Part shown: piece after piece, positions 21,901 to 32,040 of the stretch
How positions within the stretch are numbered: the stretch's first letter is position 1
How the letters are laid out: each line of letters begins with the position of its first letter
Source of the DNA: Xenopus tropicalis
Lineage: Eukaryota; Chordata; Amphibia; Anura; Pipidae
NCBI RefSeq assembly: GCF_000004195.4
Contig: NC_030680.2
Span: 1,738,964 to 1,802,963 of the forward strand
DNA: 64,000 nucleotides
Reading direction: 5' to 3'
Position numbers and translations under genes: made by a program
The notes under the pieces: model-generated
Databases searched by the model: none
The model's input: only the letters and a program-made list of their open reading frames with translations
Told to the model about the DNA's origin: nothing

Positions 21901-22127
21901 GGGTGCGCAGGCTTGATCTGTGGCCAGAGCTGTCACAATTTGCCATAAATCTGTTGTCTTGCCCTGCCTCAAGTGTCCTCTCAGAAAGGACCTTTAGTGC
22001 AGCAGGAGGGATTGTAACTGAGAAGAGAACTCGCCTAGGTCACAAAAGTGTTGATTACCTGACCTTTATTAAAATGAATGAGGCATGGATCTCGGAGGGT
22101 TACTGCACGCCGGAAGACTTGTTCTGA
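18936..22127 (+). CDS. hAT transposase with BED zinc finger, 1063 aa
   Basis: An open, unspliced transposase of hAT/ZBED type. An acidic, serine-rich N-terminal region (about 1-225) precedes a BED zinc finger at about 228-285 (AVICNECSQKL, then MRRHMNAKH). Core RNase-H-fold motifs follow: TTDTWSSKHGQGRY (about 425, first aspartate), VCDNGSNLLAAL (about 572, second aspartate), CMAHVLNLIVQRF (about 592), and SQTRWNSML (about 655). An acidic insert lies near 770-840. The C-terminal dimerisation region carries LLDPRYK and CPASSVLSERTFSAAGG (about 1015). The ATG context (AAAAAAATGCC) is acceptable and there is no in-frame alternative nearby. It acts in the nucleus on its own termini. No frameshift or stop is present. 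Confidence 0.95.
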   Translation: MPGKGRPPRRGTRGRAAMISCGPRKLPSVPKALTLNSQNAEEVVDWLTQHTPSSTVSNFATTSSSSSAMGTPRTTSSTTAAPSSLESEELFTHEFVEMSDAQPLLPEEDGDEDVTPDITQAGNTTEMDIRCDEVPAAAAFCELSEEIDASEENDDEESDILWVPTRREQEEDSSDGETESQRGRRRLRLRRSRDSSQGTVGQQHESAPVVSQPTHPPTSTVTARKPTSKGSAVWHFFNVCASDKSAVICNECSQKLSLGKPNTHLGTTAMRRHMNAKHKALWEQHLKGSSQTLSHPPSAPASYCSTSAVLDPSQPPSTPPSSSCSSAPSQVSVRAMFERKKPMPPSHPLARRLTAGLSALLARKLLPYQLVDSEAFHQFVAIGTPQWKVPSRNFFSQKGIPHLYQHVQSQITASLSFSVGAKVHMTTDTWSSKHGQGRYVTYTAHWVNLVMAGKQGMHGSTTVELVSPPRVACGSATTSTPPLLSNLSSNSSSNLASSSASSSSAAVSSSTPVHPQLHIGYSTCQVRRCHAVLGMTCLESRNHTGSVLLSSLHSQADRWLTPHQLKIGKVVCDNGSNLLAALRLGNLTHVPCMAHVLNLIVQRFVSKYPGLQDILRQSRKVSGHFRRSYTAMARLADIQRRHNLTVRRLICDSQTRWNSMLMMFERLLQQQRAINEYLFELGGRTGSAELGIFFPHYWVLMRDACRLMRPFDEVTNMVSRTEGTISDLIPFAFFLERAVRRVTDDAVDQHDQEPDFWVESPQRSQAPAATQGEVSEAESEEEGGFVEAEDQQEQASQGACGHLLWSPGLVRGWGEETVVDEDVVLDNEEGEMDTSASNLVRMGSFMLSCLLKDPRIKRLKEKDLYWVATLLDPRYKHKVAEMLPTYHNSERMLHFQTSLQNMLYNSFKGDVTPHSRGRGAGNPPTSTPARTMHFGHSVTSDMQSFFSPRQRQDPSGSTLRERLDRQVADYLALTLDIDTLRSDEPLDYWVRRLDLWPELSQFAINLLSCPASSVLSERTFSAAGGIVTEKRTRLGHKSVDYLTFIKMNEAWISEGYCTPEDLF

Positions 22128-22289
22128 CTGCCCATGCAGCTGTCCTTCTCTGCACGCCGCTTGACACCACACACAGCTGTCCTTTAGCGTCCTCCTCCAC
22201 CACCGTACAAACTAGGGTGCAAATCCTACTGGCTTAATTGTAAGCCAAAATTTTTGGACAGGTAAATCCTGAATTTTTCTCTCTTCTAC

Positions 22290-23212
22290 TCTTCTGTGCT
22301 TGTCACCCTATCTGAGTTCTTTGAAAGGGTTTGGCTGGGGCATGGTTATGATACCATCTAGCTTTGATGTTTTTAATGTCTTCTGTGCTTGTTGTCACCC
22401 TATATGAGTTCTTTGAAAGGGTTTGGCTGGGGCATGGTTATGATACCATCTAGCTTTGATGTTTTTAATGTCTTCTGTGCTTGTTGTCACCCTATATGAG
22501 TTCTTTGAATGGGTTTGGCTGGGGCATGGTTATGATACCATCTAGCTTTGATGTTTTTAATGTCTTCTGTGCTTGTTGTCACCCTATATGAGTTCTTTGA
22601 AAGGGTTTGGCTGGGGCATGGTTATGATACCATCTAGCTTTGATGTTTTTAATGTCTTCTGTGCTTGTTGTCACCCTATATGAGTTCTTTGAAAGGGTTT
22701 GGCTGGGGCATGGTTATGATACCATCTAGCTTTGATGTTTTTAATGTCTTCTGTGCTTGTCACCCTATCTGAGTTCTTTGAAAGGGTTTTGGCTGGGGCA
22801 TGGTTATGATACCATCTAGCTTTGATGTTTTTAATGTGTTCTGTGCTTGTCACCCTATCTGAGTTCTTTGAAAGGGTTTGGCTGGGGCATGGTTATGATA
22901 CCATCTAGCTTTGATGTTTTTAATGTCTTCTGTGCTTGTCACCCTATCTGAGTTCTTTGAAAGGGTTTGGCTGGGGCATGGTTATGATACCATCTAGCTT
23001 TGATGTTTTTAATGTCTTCTGTGCTTGTTGTCACCCTATCTGAGTTCTTTGAAAGGGTTTGGCTGGGGCATGGTTATTATACCATCTAGCTTTGATGTTT
23101 TTAATGTCTTCTGTGCTTGTTGTCACCCTATCTTAGTTCTTTGAAAGGGTTTGCCTGGGGCATGGTTATGATACCATCTATCTAAGATATTTTTTCTGTC
23201 CTCTGTGCTTCA
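22290..23212. repeat. 89/92-bp tandem array in hAT 3' region
   Basis: About 10 copies of a unit containing TTTGGCTGGGGCATGGTTAT and GATGTTTTTAATGTCTTCTG, with a 3-base TTG indel giving 92- and 89-bp forms. It begins about 160 bp after the transposase stop codon. Confidence 0.95.
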
Positions 23213-23849
23213 GTGGCTGCAACAAAAAAACCATAATTTTTTAGGAATGTACACATTCCTGATTTTTCAGGGTTCTGCAACTGCGGCAAAATCGTATCTT
23301 TTATGTTCACCACAGGTGATCGAAAAGGTAGGACAAACCTGGGCCCACACTGCAGAATCAGTGTTTTTTGGTTCACGTTACTGTACATTGAATTACCTCT
23401 GCCTGACCATGCACGTGCGCACAAGCACGGTGACTGCTAAACACACCACTACAGAAATATTCCCACCGACGGGACGAACGTCCTGGAGGTGACAAGCAAC
23501 TAGTAAAAACTAATATTCGCACACTTGACAGTATCATTAAAGCTTTTTGCATTTTTTTTCGTTGCAGTAAACGCGGCGTTTTGTCTTTGCATGTGAACCG
23601 GCCGTAACCTTTACACGACTTGATTGGAATGTAGACGCCGGACTTTTTAAAGCAGTTTATTACACAAGTTTAGGAATGTAGTGTGATTTCTGCCCTTTAC
23701 AGCACAAAACGCAACGCTGTGTCAACAATGTATTTTTCAGAGAAATTTTTGCCCTTGATGCCCCTCCTGCATGTCACTGTCCAGGTCGTGGCACCCTTTA
23801 AACAACTTTAAAATCAGTTTTCTGGCCAGAGATGGCTTTTCTAGGTTTT

Positions 23850-23960
23850 AAAGTTCGCCTTCCCATTGAAGTCTATGGGGTTCGCAAAGTTCGCGAACGT
23901 TCGCACTTTCCGACGAAAGTTCGCGAACGGGTTCGCGAACATTTTTTTTTAGGTTCGCTA
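23850..23960. repeat. Right subterminal palindromes of hAT
   Basis: GTTCGCGAAC occurs repeatedly as a perfect palindrome (AAAGTTCGCGAACGTTCGC, then AAAGTTCGCGAACGGG and TTCGCGAACAT), mirroring the left-end hexamers. They are candidate transposase-binding sites. Confidence 0.7.
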
Positions 23961-23968
23961 CATCCCTA

Positions 23969-24018
23969 CTGTTGATCAAGTACACAGCCCAAACAAGTGA
24001 GTGTGCCAAGAAAGGGTT
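23969..24018 (+). mobile_element. Solo-LTR-like fragment, right part
   Basis: It continues 16690-17100 after removal of the hAT element and one target duplication. GTGCCAAGAAAGGGTTACA is shared with 27264-27282. Confidence 0.4.
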
Positions 24019-24362
24019 ACAGATATTACTCTTGTTTTAACCCATGATGTTGCAGATAGCCTTAATGATTTTATCACACAGAAAGAGCTCTCTGATACTA
24101 AAAGAAATAAGGTTCCTGGACTAGATGGGTTAACCATTGAGTTTTATGTGCGGATATTTTAAAGGATGATCTTTTATGTCTTTTTAAAGTGTTTTTATAA
24201 TAAAAAAAACTGCTAGCCTCCTGGCAAAAAGTGGTCATTTATATTATCCCTAAGGAAGGCAACAAGACTGACTGGAGAAAATGGAGGCCTATTACCTTGC
24301 TTAACACTGATTATAAAATCCTTGCCAAAGTGTTTGCAAATAAATTAACAAACAAGCTAAAA
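24019..24362 (+). pseudogene. Tx1/L1-like LINE reverse transcriptase fragment
   Basis: The plus strand encodes NKVPGLDGLTIEFY and, after frameshifts and stops, WRPI-LLNTDYKILAKVF-style text, which are the first conserved RT blocks of Tx1/L1-type LINEs. It continues the ORF1, endonuclease and linker remnants left of the hAT insertion. The rest of the RT is missing; the inverted-repeat block begins at once. Confidence 0.7.
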
Positions 24363-24860
24363 GGTTGAGGAGACTGCCTCATACATATGCAAATAAGTCA
24401 AAGAGATTCTGGGAACAAATTCCATTTACATGGGTTTATCCTATAGGCTAAAGCTCACCCACTGGGTTTAAAGCAGAAGCCGGGATAATAGCTGATCAGA
24501 TTCCCAACTACAGACTGGTTTTGCCTGTCTTGGTGCCCATACATGTAGCACAAGGTTTTCTGATCAGCTTAGGGAGAGTCAGGAGTGGGGATTCACTTAT
24601 TCCTTAAGAGCCATAAGGAATTTGTTCCCAGAATTTCATTTGCATATGTATGAGGCGGTCTCCTCAACCCTTTTGACTTGTCTGTGAATCCCCACTCCTG
24701 GATCTCCCTAAGCTGATCAGAAAACCTTGTGCTACATGTATGGGCACCAAGACAGGCAAAACCAGTCTGTAGTTGGGAATCTGATCAGCTATTATCCTGG
24801 CTTTTGCTTCAAACCCAGTGGGTGAGCTTTAGCCTATAGGGTAAACCCATGTAAATGGGA
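24359..24860. repeat. A-B-A'-B' inverted-repeat block
   Basis: Segment A (24359-24422) is the reverse complement of A' (24617-24674), and segment B (24421-24595) of B' (24684-24860). The order is A, B, then inverted A, then inverted B, so it is not a simple palindrome. B and B' share long exact runs such as ACATGTAGCACAAGGTTTTC. It is probably a foldback-type element, unclassified. Confidence 0.88.
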
Positions 24861-25309
24861 CTTTTCTAAGAGCCTTAAAGAATAGCTAAAGTCTAAAATT
24901 GAAAATCATTAGAAATGCTGTATTTGATACACTGAACATAGATATAAAGATTATGGACTTGCTGCACAAGCCCAAGGATTGAGAAACCTAATTAAAGCAA
25001 TGATTTACGCTTTCAAAATTGTCCAGATGGGGCCGCCATCTTGTTACTTTGTTAGACCATCTTTTATAAGATTTGGCTCTTGCACATGCTCAGTGGGTTC
25101 TGGGCTGCTGTCTGGAGGCGGAGCTTAGGGAACATAGTAAATTATCAAAACAGCACATCAGGTAATATCTGCCATAGTAGTTGATTAATAATAAGAATCA
25201 TAATATGCAGCCTGCACTGGTTCCTGTGTTGCCCTGTAATGTAATGTGGGGTTTAGTGTTTTTGTGTTGTTTAATAAACATTTCCCAGCTCCCCAGAGCC
25301 AGTGGCTGC
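24861..25309. other. Sequence with no recognised gene
   Basis: No exon is supported. The part near 25080-25110 (GCACATGCTCAGTG) resembles short motifs shared with the dispersed repeat at 26956 and 29520. Confidence 0.35.
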
Positions 25310-25520
25310 ATTGATATGCAAAAGAATCCCCCAATGAGAATCCCAGCTGATGTGAGTAAATCCGGCTCCCTGTTCTCTGTTCCTGCAATTGGAGTTGGGA
25401 GCAATAAGCACAGTTTCCCAGCACTGAACAAGTCTGTCCCTTTATCCCCATGTCTGATTCCTGTGCCATATAATGACGGGAAAATGCCATCATTATCTCT
25501 ATATGTAAGGTAATATCAAA
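25310..25520. repeat. T2-like MITE internal fragment
   Basis: It matches, in opposite orientation, about 49830-50020 of the complete TTAA MITE (GAATCCCCCAATGAGAATCC, CAGTTTCCCAGCACTGAACA). Terminal repeats are not present. Confidence 0.75.
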
Positions 25521-25835
25521 ATGGCTGATATAGTGCTGGGAATCTAATTAGCATTCTCATTGGTCAAATCTCTTTTTCATCTATAATTTTTTCTTCAACC
25601 TCTATAGAGAACTAGGGGGATTCCCATAAATGATACCGGCCAAATGATCCCATTGGCTCAGAGACACAGGTGCATCATGGGTACAGGTACATATAAACTA
25701 GTGCCGCCCTATTATACACATTGGGTTACAGCACATCATATACATCTTTGGTTATTATATTACTTTACTATTTACACTAAGCTGAGAGTTACAGCACAAC
25801 CAGAACACAATACAAAGCGAGGGCTTGCTGAGCAG

Positions 25836-25975
25836 CCTGGGGGTACCATACAGACTGGGGGTGCCATACAGACTGGGGGTGCCATACAGCCTGGGGGGGG
25901 GTGCCATACACAGCCTGGGGGGGTGCCATACACAGCCTGGGGGTGCCATACAGCCTGGGGGTGCCATACACAGCC
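25836..25975. repeat. Short minisatellite
   Basis: About 7 copies of CAGCCTGGGGGTGCCATA (18 bp) or CAGACTGGGGGTGCCATA, with variable G-runs and CA insertions. Confidence 0.9.
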
Positions 25976-26772
25976 TGTTTATAATAGTGAGACACAAACT
26001 CTGAGCTCAGTGTCAGTCACTTTGCATCCTGGGAAGGAACATAGTGTTTGTGCAGAGGTTCCCCTGTACATGTTGTTCTGCCTATACACCTACTGGCCCC
26101 TATACACCTACTGTACAACATTAACTTTTAAAGTGCCGAAGTGAATGATCACAAGTATTAAAGTAATATTTTACTTTTATGTAGGCTAATGTTTACTGTG
26201 ATCTGTACCTTTTTATAAAAACTGTGTTTCATGATTTTATGTTTTTATGTTCTGTGAAACAAATGTTATTAATATTTTTATGAATTTGTTTTCGATAAAG
26301 CTCTTTGAAACTCTGTTCAATGAACTACTGAAGACTCCTGCCTGATTCCCTGCCTGATTCCCTGCCTGATTGTTGGATCCCTGCCCCGGTTCCTGTTCTC
26401 CTGTCCCCATCCGGTGCCCATTTGCTGTTGGATTTCCTGGTTTTGACCTCCGTCCTGTCCCCTCTTGGTCCCTACTACACTGGCCTTGAGGCAGAGCCAC
26501 CTGTTTGGCTATAAAAGAAGTTCTTTGTTTTTCTGTGCTGTTGGGTGGGATCTCTATGCTCTGTAACTCCCAGTCTATACCCCGTGATATCTTTGCTCAG
26601 AGTTCTGGGTGAGCTCACAATCCACACAACTTGTGTCAAATAAACTTTGTCCTTCACCTCAAATGGTCTTTGGTAACTGAATTTCCCCAGTAGGACCTTT
26701 AAAAGCTTATTAGTTCTATGGTTCGTAGCACTTAAACCAAGATTAAACATAACATTTTAAAGTGAGTCTTAC
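25976..26772. other. Presumed intron or 3' region, nothing firmly recognised
   Basis: Apart from a short CCTGATTCCCTG triplication near 26338-26370 and an AT-rich stretch, no feature is supported. Cytoplasmic exons of the V-C1-TM gene would be expected downstream of 26773 on the minus strand, but they are usually too short to identify by eye. Confidence 0.35.
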
Positions 26773-26874
26773 CTTTTTTAAGGATCATGCAGCCCAAAAT
26801 ACCAATACCAATTGAAATTATTGCCACAGCAAGTGTTGCAGTTATTGCTCCAATAATGCTCCCAGTTTTCTTCT
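26773..26874 (-). CDS. Transmembrane exon of B7-H6-like IgSF gene
   Basis: A 102-base exon, phase 1 at both ends, acceptor TTTTGTCATCAG and donor GTAAGACT on the minus strand. It encodes KKTGSIIGAITATLAVAII followed by SIGIGILGCMILKK, a hydrophobic helix of about 24 residues bounded by lysines, as expected for a single-pass type I receptor. It sits downstream of the V and C1 exons and upstream of the three-exon Ig cluster. A second acceptor two bases in is possible but would break the phase. Confidence 0.8.
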
Positions 26875-26955
26875 CTGATGACAAAATATATAATTAATCA
26901 TTCAAGTTAAATCTTTATACATTAATACCAAACCATCCCAACACCATCACAACTT

Positions 26956-27285
26956 AAAGGGAAACTAAAGTCTAAAAAAAAAAGAATATGGCTAAAAATG
27001 TTTAGCTGTGGGGTTTGAGCCCCTGTACCAGCCCAACGGCACCAAAGCTCTATAGAAATAAAGCCCCATGCCCCTGAAGATGCCCCCAGTAGCTCTCCAT
27101 CTTTTGCCCAACTACTGCACATGCTCAGTCTGCTCTTGGCTGATGTCACTGAGCTTAGGGAGCTAGGTGGATGCACTACACTAAAATCCCAGTATCTTTA
27201 TTATCCAAAGAGAACAAATCCTCCTGTTAAAGCAAGGAAACAGCCCAACAGAAGTGATTGTGCCAAGAAAGGGTTACACTACCTT
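26956..27285. repeat. Dispersed amphibian-type repeat, with LTR-like tail
   Basis: Bases from about 27040 to 27165 recur in inverted orientation at about 29655-29775 (GAGCTCTCCATCTTTTGCCC-like text, CACATGCTCAGTCTGCTCTT). Bases 27209-27282 match the solo-LTR-like fragment split by the hAT transposon. Confidence 0.6.
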
Positions 27286-27394
27286 TTGGAGCACTCGCCC
27301 AGCACCTGATCTGGGAAATAGCACTTATATTATAGTGTCACCCACTGTGACCTACAGCACTTATATTTGCCTATTTGTGTCTGTAAGTTACCCT

Positions 27395-27470
27395 CCCATA
27401 TAGATTGTAAGCTCTACGGGGCAGGGACCTCCATCCTCTTGTGTCTTTGACTCTTAACTTATTGCAACTG
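27395..27470 (+). mobile_element. L2-type LINE 3'-end fragment
   Basis: TAGATTGTAAGCTCTACGGG followed by GCAGGGACC is the characteristic 3' tail of L2/MIR-type elements in vertebrates. Confidence 0.55.
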
Positions 27471-27549
27471 TATCTTGTATTTATTGTTATACTTTGTATT
27501 TATCTATTATTATCTTAATAATCCCCTGTTCGTTTTATGAATTCTCTGA

Positions 27550-27665
27550 ACAGGGAGCCAGAGAACAGGGAGCCGGATTTACTCACATCAGCTGGGATTC
27601 TCATTGGAGGATTCTCTTGCATATTTATGCAGCCACTGGCTCTGGAGAGCTGGGAAAGGTTTTAT
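27550..27665. repeat. T2-like MITE internal fragment (inverted)
   Basis: AGGGAGCCGGATTTACTCAC and ATCAGCTGGGATTCTCATTG match the complete MITE at about 49956-50000 in the same orientation. Confidence 0.7.
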
Positions 27666-27831
27666 TAAACAATACACAACTGACTCATAGTCTAACTAAC
27701 TGAGCATGTTCACTTGGTCTGGGTGTCAGTGCAGGAGTGAGGCATTATGGGAACTTTCTTTACACAGCTTAGTATTTTTTTTTCTTCCTGTTTGGCTTCT
27801 GATCTTCTGAACAGGAGAAATATGGGGAGAC

Positions 27832-28362
27832 TTAAGGGCACTATTGGGAGAACTGAGGGTATGCCTGCAGCTTGGGATTAACTCTTTATTAGCCTTTCCT
27901 TCCCCTATAAGGGCGCTATTGGGAGAACTGAGGGTATGCCTGCAGCTTGGGATTAACTCTTTATTAGCCTTTCCTTCCCCTATAAGGGCGCTATTGGGAG
28001 AACTGAGGGTATGCCTGCAGCTTGGGATTAACTCTTTATTAGCCTTTCCTTCTCCTATAAGGGCACTATTGGGAGAACTGAGGGTATGCCTGCAGTTTGG
28101 GATTAACTCTTTATTAGCCTTTCCTTCCCCTATAAGGGCGCTATTGGGAGAACTGAGGGTATGCCTGCAGCTTGGGATTAACTCTTTATTAGCCTTTCCT
28201 TCCCCTATAAGGGCACTATTGAGAGAACTGAGGGTATGCCTGCAGCTTGGGATTAACTCTTTATTAGCCTTTCCTTCCCCTATAAGGGCACTATTGAGGT
28301 AACTGAGGGTATGCCTGCAGCTTGGGATTAACTCTTCACTGGCCTTTCCTTCTCCTTTAAGA
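27832..28362. repeat. 75-bp tandem repeat, seven copies
   Basis: Unit starts recur every 75 bases (CTATTGGGAGAACTGAGGGT at 27841, 27916 and so on). Because 75 is divisible by three, one frame gives a 25-residue repeat. There is no other evidence of translation. Confidence 0.95.
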
Positions 28363-28404
28363 GAGTTGAGTCCAATAGCTTAATATCTTTATTTAATAAT
28401 AGGG

Positions 28405-28958
28405 TGAATCAGATTTGAACAATAAGCATTCTGAGAAGTGCAATTCTTCCTTTTAAGTTTAAAGGCACATTTAGCCATTTGTGACATATCTTGATAATAT
28501 TTGTTAAAACTGGAGCAAAACATAACAAATAAAGCCCATGAAGATCTCCTGGTATAAATATGCCTAAATATTTTATATATGTTGTGGTTTTTTCAGTCTT
28601 CAGTTTGTTTAAATTTTTATTTGAATTTAGGCCATACATGTCCATAATGTTTTGAAAGTATAATAAAACCAGAAATTATTCCAAATCTGTCAAAAATGTT
28701 AAATTTGTTTGCCAGATATTTATAGGGATCTTTCACAATCAATACAATGTGGTCTGCAAAAAATGTACAACATTTGTTGGAAGTTCCGTTTATTTCTAGT
28801 CCAATTAAATCTTCAGAATTATACAGAGTTCTTAGCAGTGGCTCAAGGGAGAGAGGTTCAATAATAATGGTGAAAGGGGGCAGCCTTGTCATGTACAGTA
28901 AAATACAGAGAGACCTTTGTAGTGGGAAAATGTCTTTCCAGATATTTTGTATCAGCAA
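28405..28958 (-). pseudogene. L1/Tx1-like reverse transcriptase fragment
   Basis: The minus strand encodes FTIIIEPLSLEPLLRTL, then GLEINGTSNKCCTFFADHIV, corresponding to the RT blocks with the A-D-D region (here FADH, so the catalytic pair is lost). Further matches continue to about 28405 in another frame. It is a decayed LINE fragment. Confidence 0.65.
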
Positions 28959-29519
28959 AGTGACTGGGACTTATGTCACAGTTTGTGTCTCTGTATAATA
29001 ACCAGTCAGTGCCTGAATCTCCATTGACTTTGCTTTGAGCACAGTAAGTTGCGTTTTTTGTTTTTATATTTTTGTTCCCTATGTGGGAGGGGTATATGGT
29101 GCTGTCACTCTATGGTATATAAGTGATAGAATCAAGCTTATTTTTACATTTAATTAAGAATATAGTGTATTTAATTTATTGTGTTGAGTTCAATTTCTCT
29201 AAGTTGTGCCTGGGTTTCTATCCTGTGTAACTGATATCAGTGTAACTGGGAGACGGCAGTGTAAAACCCGATACCCAAGGCTTGAGATTCTGACCCAATG
29301 ACAATAATAGGAAATGACAATCTTCCCATTCAATAAAGCCCTATCCAGTTATCCACATTTATCCACTGCATATGGTTTCTCCCCCCCGCAAGCCCTGTAC
29401 ATGTGTATGGCTCCGCCCCCCTGTATATATTCATTCTGCAGCTGAACCCCAGATTATGTGGGGGGAAACACTAACACAGCTCAGCATTTGGGGTCATTAC
29501 AAGGGGAAAAGAAAAGTCA
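28959..29519. other. Sequence with no recognised gene
   Basis: AT-rich sequence followed by GC-richer sequence near 29380-29420. No exon or repeat family is supported. Confidence 0.35.
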
Positions 29520-29830
29520 CACAATAAGGATTCAGCTAAAGTCTCGCCCCAAGCTCAAAGTGCCAGGCAGGACTGTGATTGGTTGGCCTGTATGCATGTA
29601 GGGAACAGGCAGAGACTAGAGCAAGCAGGCAGGGGAAAGAAGAATATTGTGAGTCGCTCCCTAAGCTCAGTGACATCAGCCAAGAGCAGACTGAGCATGT
29701 GCAGTAGTTGGGCAAAAGATGGAGAGCTACTGTGGGCATCTTCAGGGGCATGGGGCTTTATTTCTATAGAGCTTTGGTGACATTGGGCTGGTACAAGGCC
29801 GCAAAACACATACAGATGAAGCGCTGGGCA
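29520..29830. repeat. Dispersed repeat, inverted relative to 26956
   Basis: AAGAGCAGACTGAGCATGTG and GGGGCATGGGGCTTTATTTC are reverse complements of text at 27065-27145. Confidence 0.7.
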
Positions 29831-30170
29831 TCCCATAAGGTGTCTGGTTACAACCAGTTGTGATATCACAAGATAACTAATTTAGTTAACCAAAACTGCA
29901 ATGAAAAGGTAACCACTAGATGCTCCTAGTGAGCTTAGTCACTCAGTACCTATTGTAATACCCAAGACAGACACATTTGTGAACGTGCTTGCTAGAATTC
30001 CTTTGATCTTTTTCAGTGTCACATTTGGCTTCTATGCTAATGAAGTGTTAGCTCTGGAGACTAGAACAATGTACAGACAGTCACAGATTATTTAAATGTG
30101 CATTATTTGGGCCAGGCAGTCATCTTGATAATAGGGTTACCGTTTGGCTGGTAAAAATGATGCTTGCTCC

Positions 30171-32040
30171 AAGAACCTACAGCTCGTGTTAGAGTAAATG
30201 GCTCACTTTCACCCCAGATCCATATACGCAATGGAACTAGACAGGGATGCCCCCTCTCCCCGCTCCTTTTTGTACTAGTGATGGAAACCCTATTAGCACA
30301 TATAAGGGGAAACCCTGACATCTCAGGAATTATAACAGGTAAAAGGGAACACAAAATCGCTGCATTCGCAGACGACCTACTACTAGTCATTACAAAACCT
30401 AAAATAACATTACCTAATGTGATGCAGCTGCTCCTACAATTTGGCAAAGTATCAAACTTTAAGGTCAATGTGAGCAAGTCAGAAGCCATAAATATCAACC
30501 TCCCAATCTCAACAAAATCCATACTAGAGCAAAATTTCCCATTCCAGTGGTCTCCCAACAAGATTAAATATCTAGGAATATTGCTAACACCTGACCTCTC
30601 CAAACTATACCAAACCAACTTTGTTCCACTAATAGACAAGGTGGACAAACAACTGAAAACATGGAAAACTTTAGGCCTATCATGGTTTGGGAAAATACAG
30701 GCAATTAAAATGTCTATAATGCCACAAATCCTCTACTATCTCCAGACCATACCTATTAAGATCCCCAAAATATTTTCCCACTCAATTAAGAGAATAATTT
30801 CCAACTTCATTTGGGGAGACAAAACCCCCAGACTCAAATACGAAACCCTAATCCTCCCAAAAAGCAAAGGAGGACTATCAGTTCCAGACACTTACCGGTA
30901 CTACGCATCGATCCACCTGGTGCAAACCCTCCACTGGTACCTGCAAAGTAAGGAGAAAATATGGGTGGAAACTGAACAAGCACTGCACAAAATCCCACTA
31001 AGCAACCTACTATGGGCCCAACCCTCAAATATGCCTAAGGAAGTGTTCTTACACCCCACTATAGCGGCAACACTAGAAATATGGAACAAATACAGACAAC
31101 AACTTATTACAACAACACCCTTCCCCAGATTCCAAACTCTGATAGCAAACCCAGAATTCCCCCCCAGCTTAGACATTAGAGCCTTCGCAAGGTGGGGAAC
31201 TTACAAAGAAAGAGAAACCAGAATAACTGATTTTTACAAAAAAGGCAAAATCATAAATCTGGCAGGCATTCAAAAAATTTGGGGACCCCACCCCAGAGAC
31301 GCATGGTCTACAATCAACTACATCATTATTTAAACAAATTTAAAGGAACACCACCAAGTAACCAAACAACTACATGGGAAACCATGATAGAAACCCAGAA
31401 ATTACCTAAAAGACAGCTGTCTTTCACATACAAACTTTTGTTGATAAACTATAATACCCCCCAGCAGGGCTATTTTGACGCATGGGAAAAAGAACTAAAC
31501 ATAAAAATCCCCCCAAAACATAGAGAAAAAATACTAACAAATATCCACAAATCTTCCAGAGCATCTAGAGTACGGGAAATGCTCTACAAAATAACCATTA
31601 GATGGTACTATGTGCCTGAGAAATTAAATAAGCTTTTCCCAAACACCAGCGACAAATGCTGGAGATGCGGCACTGAGGTGGGGTCCTTCAAGCATATATG
31701 GTTCTCATGTACAGCTATGACACAGTTCTGGAGCAAAGTGTGTGAAATATCTAGCAAAATCACTAATAGCAATATACACCCCTCCAACCTCCCCCTGCTT
31801 CTATTATACTATGATAGTAACAGCAATGTAAGTGTAAAGGATAAATTGACACTCCACTTATTGCATGCAGCAAAAGCAATAATCCCCAAAAAGTGGAAAT
31901 CAATAGACCCCCCCACAGTAAACGAATGGATCATCCTAGTAGAAGAAACTAGGAAACTAGAAGAAATCACAGCCTTGCTACATAATAAGATCCAACAATA
32001 TCATAGTACTTGGGACCCCTGGTTAAATCTGTTAAATTGA
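30171..32040 (+). pseudogene. L1 ORF2 C-terminal half, one frameshift
   Basis: The first frame (to 31333) begins inside the RT domain: GTRQGCPLSPLLFVLVMETL and AAFADDLLLVI hold the palm motifs including the catalytic DD. Then LGILLTPDLSKLY and the LINE thumb region (LGLSWFGKIQAIKM) follow. A second frame (about 31283-32040) continues with the C-terminal region, including the cysteine-rich motif CWRCGTEVGSFKHIWFSC. The shift lies between about 31270 and 31333, likely in the A-rich run near 31272-31280. The N-terminal endonuclease is absent because of 5' truncation. It is not active. Confidence 0.88.

Larger units (their letters stand above)
17101..23968 (+). mobile_element. Complete autonomous-type hAT transposon
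   Basis: It begins TAGGGATGTAGC and ends GCTACATCCCTA, and is flanked by a perfect 8-bp duplication CTGTTGAT at 17093-17100 and 23969-23976. It contains subterminal GTTCGC/GCGAAC repeats, a TATA box, an 87-bp tandem array, an uninterrupted transposase gene, an 89/92-bp tandem array and a right subterminal palindromic block. Perfect ends and an open transposase suggest recent activity. It inserted into the LTR-like sequence that lies inside a Tx1-like LINE. Confidence 0.93.

Noticed and set aside
27844..28302. 152-codon ORF with 25-residue repeats
   Set aside because: It is explained by a 75-bp tandem repeat whose length is divisible by three.
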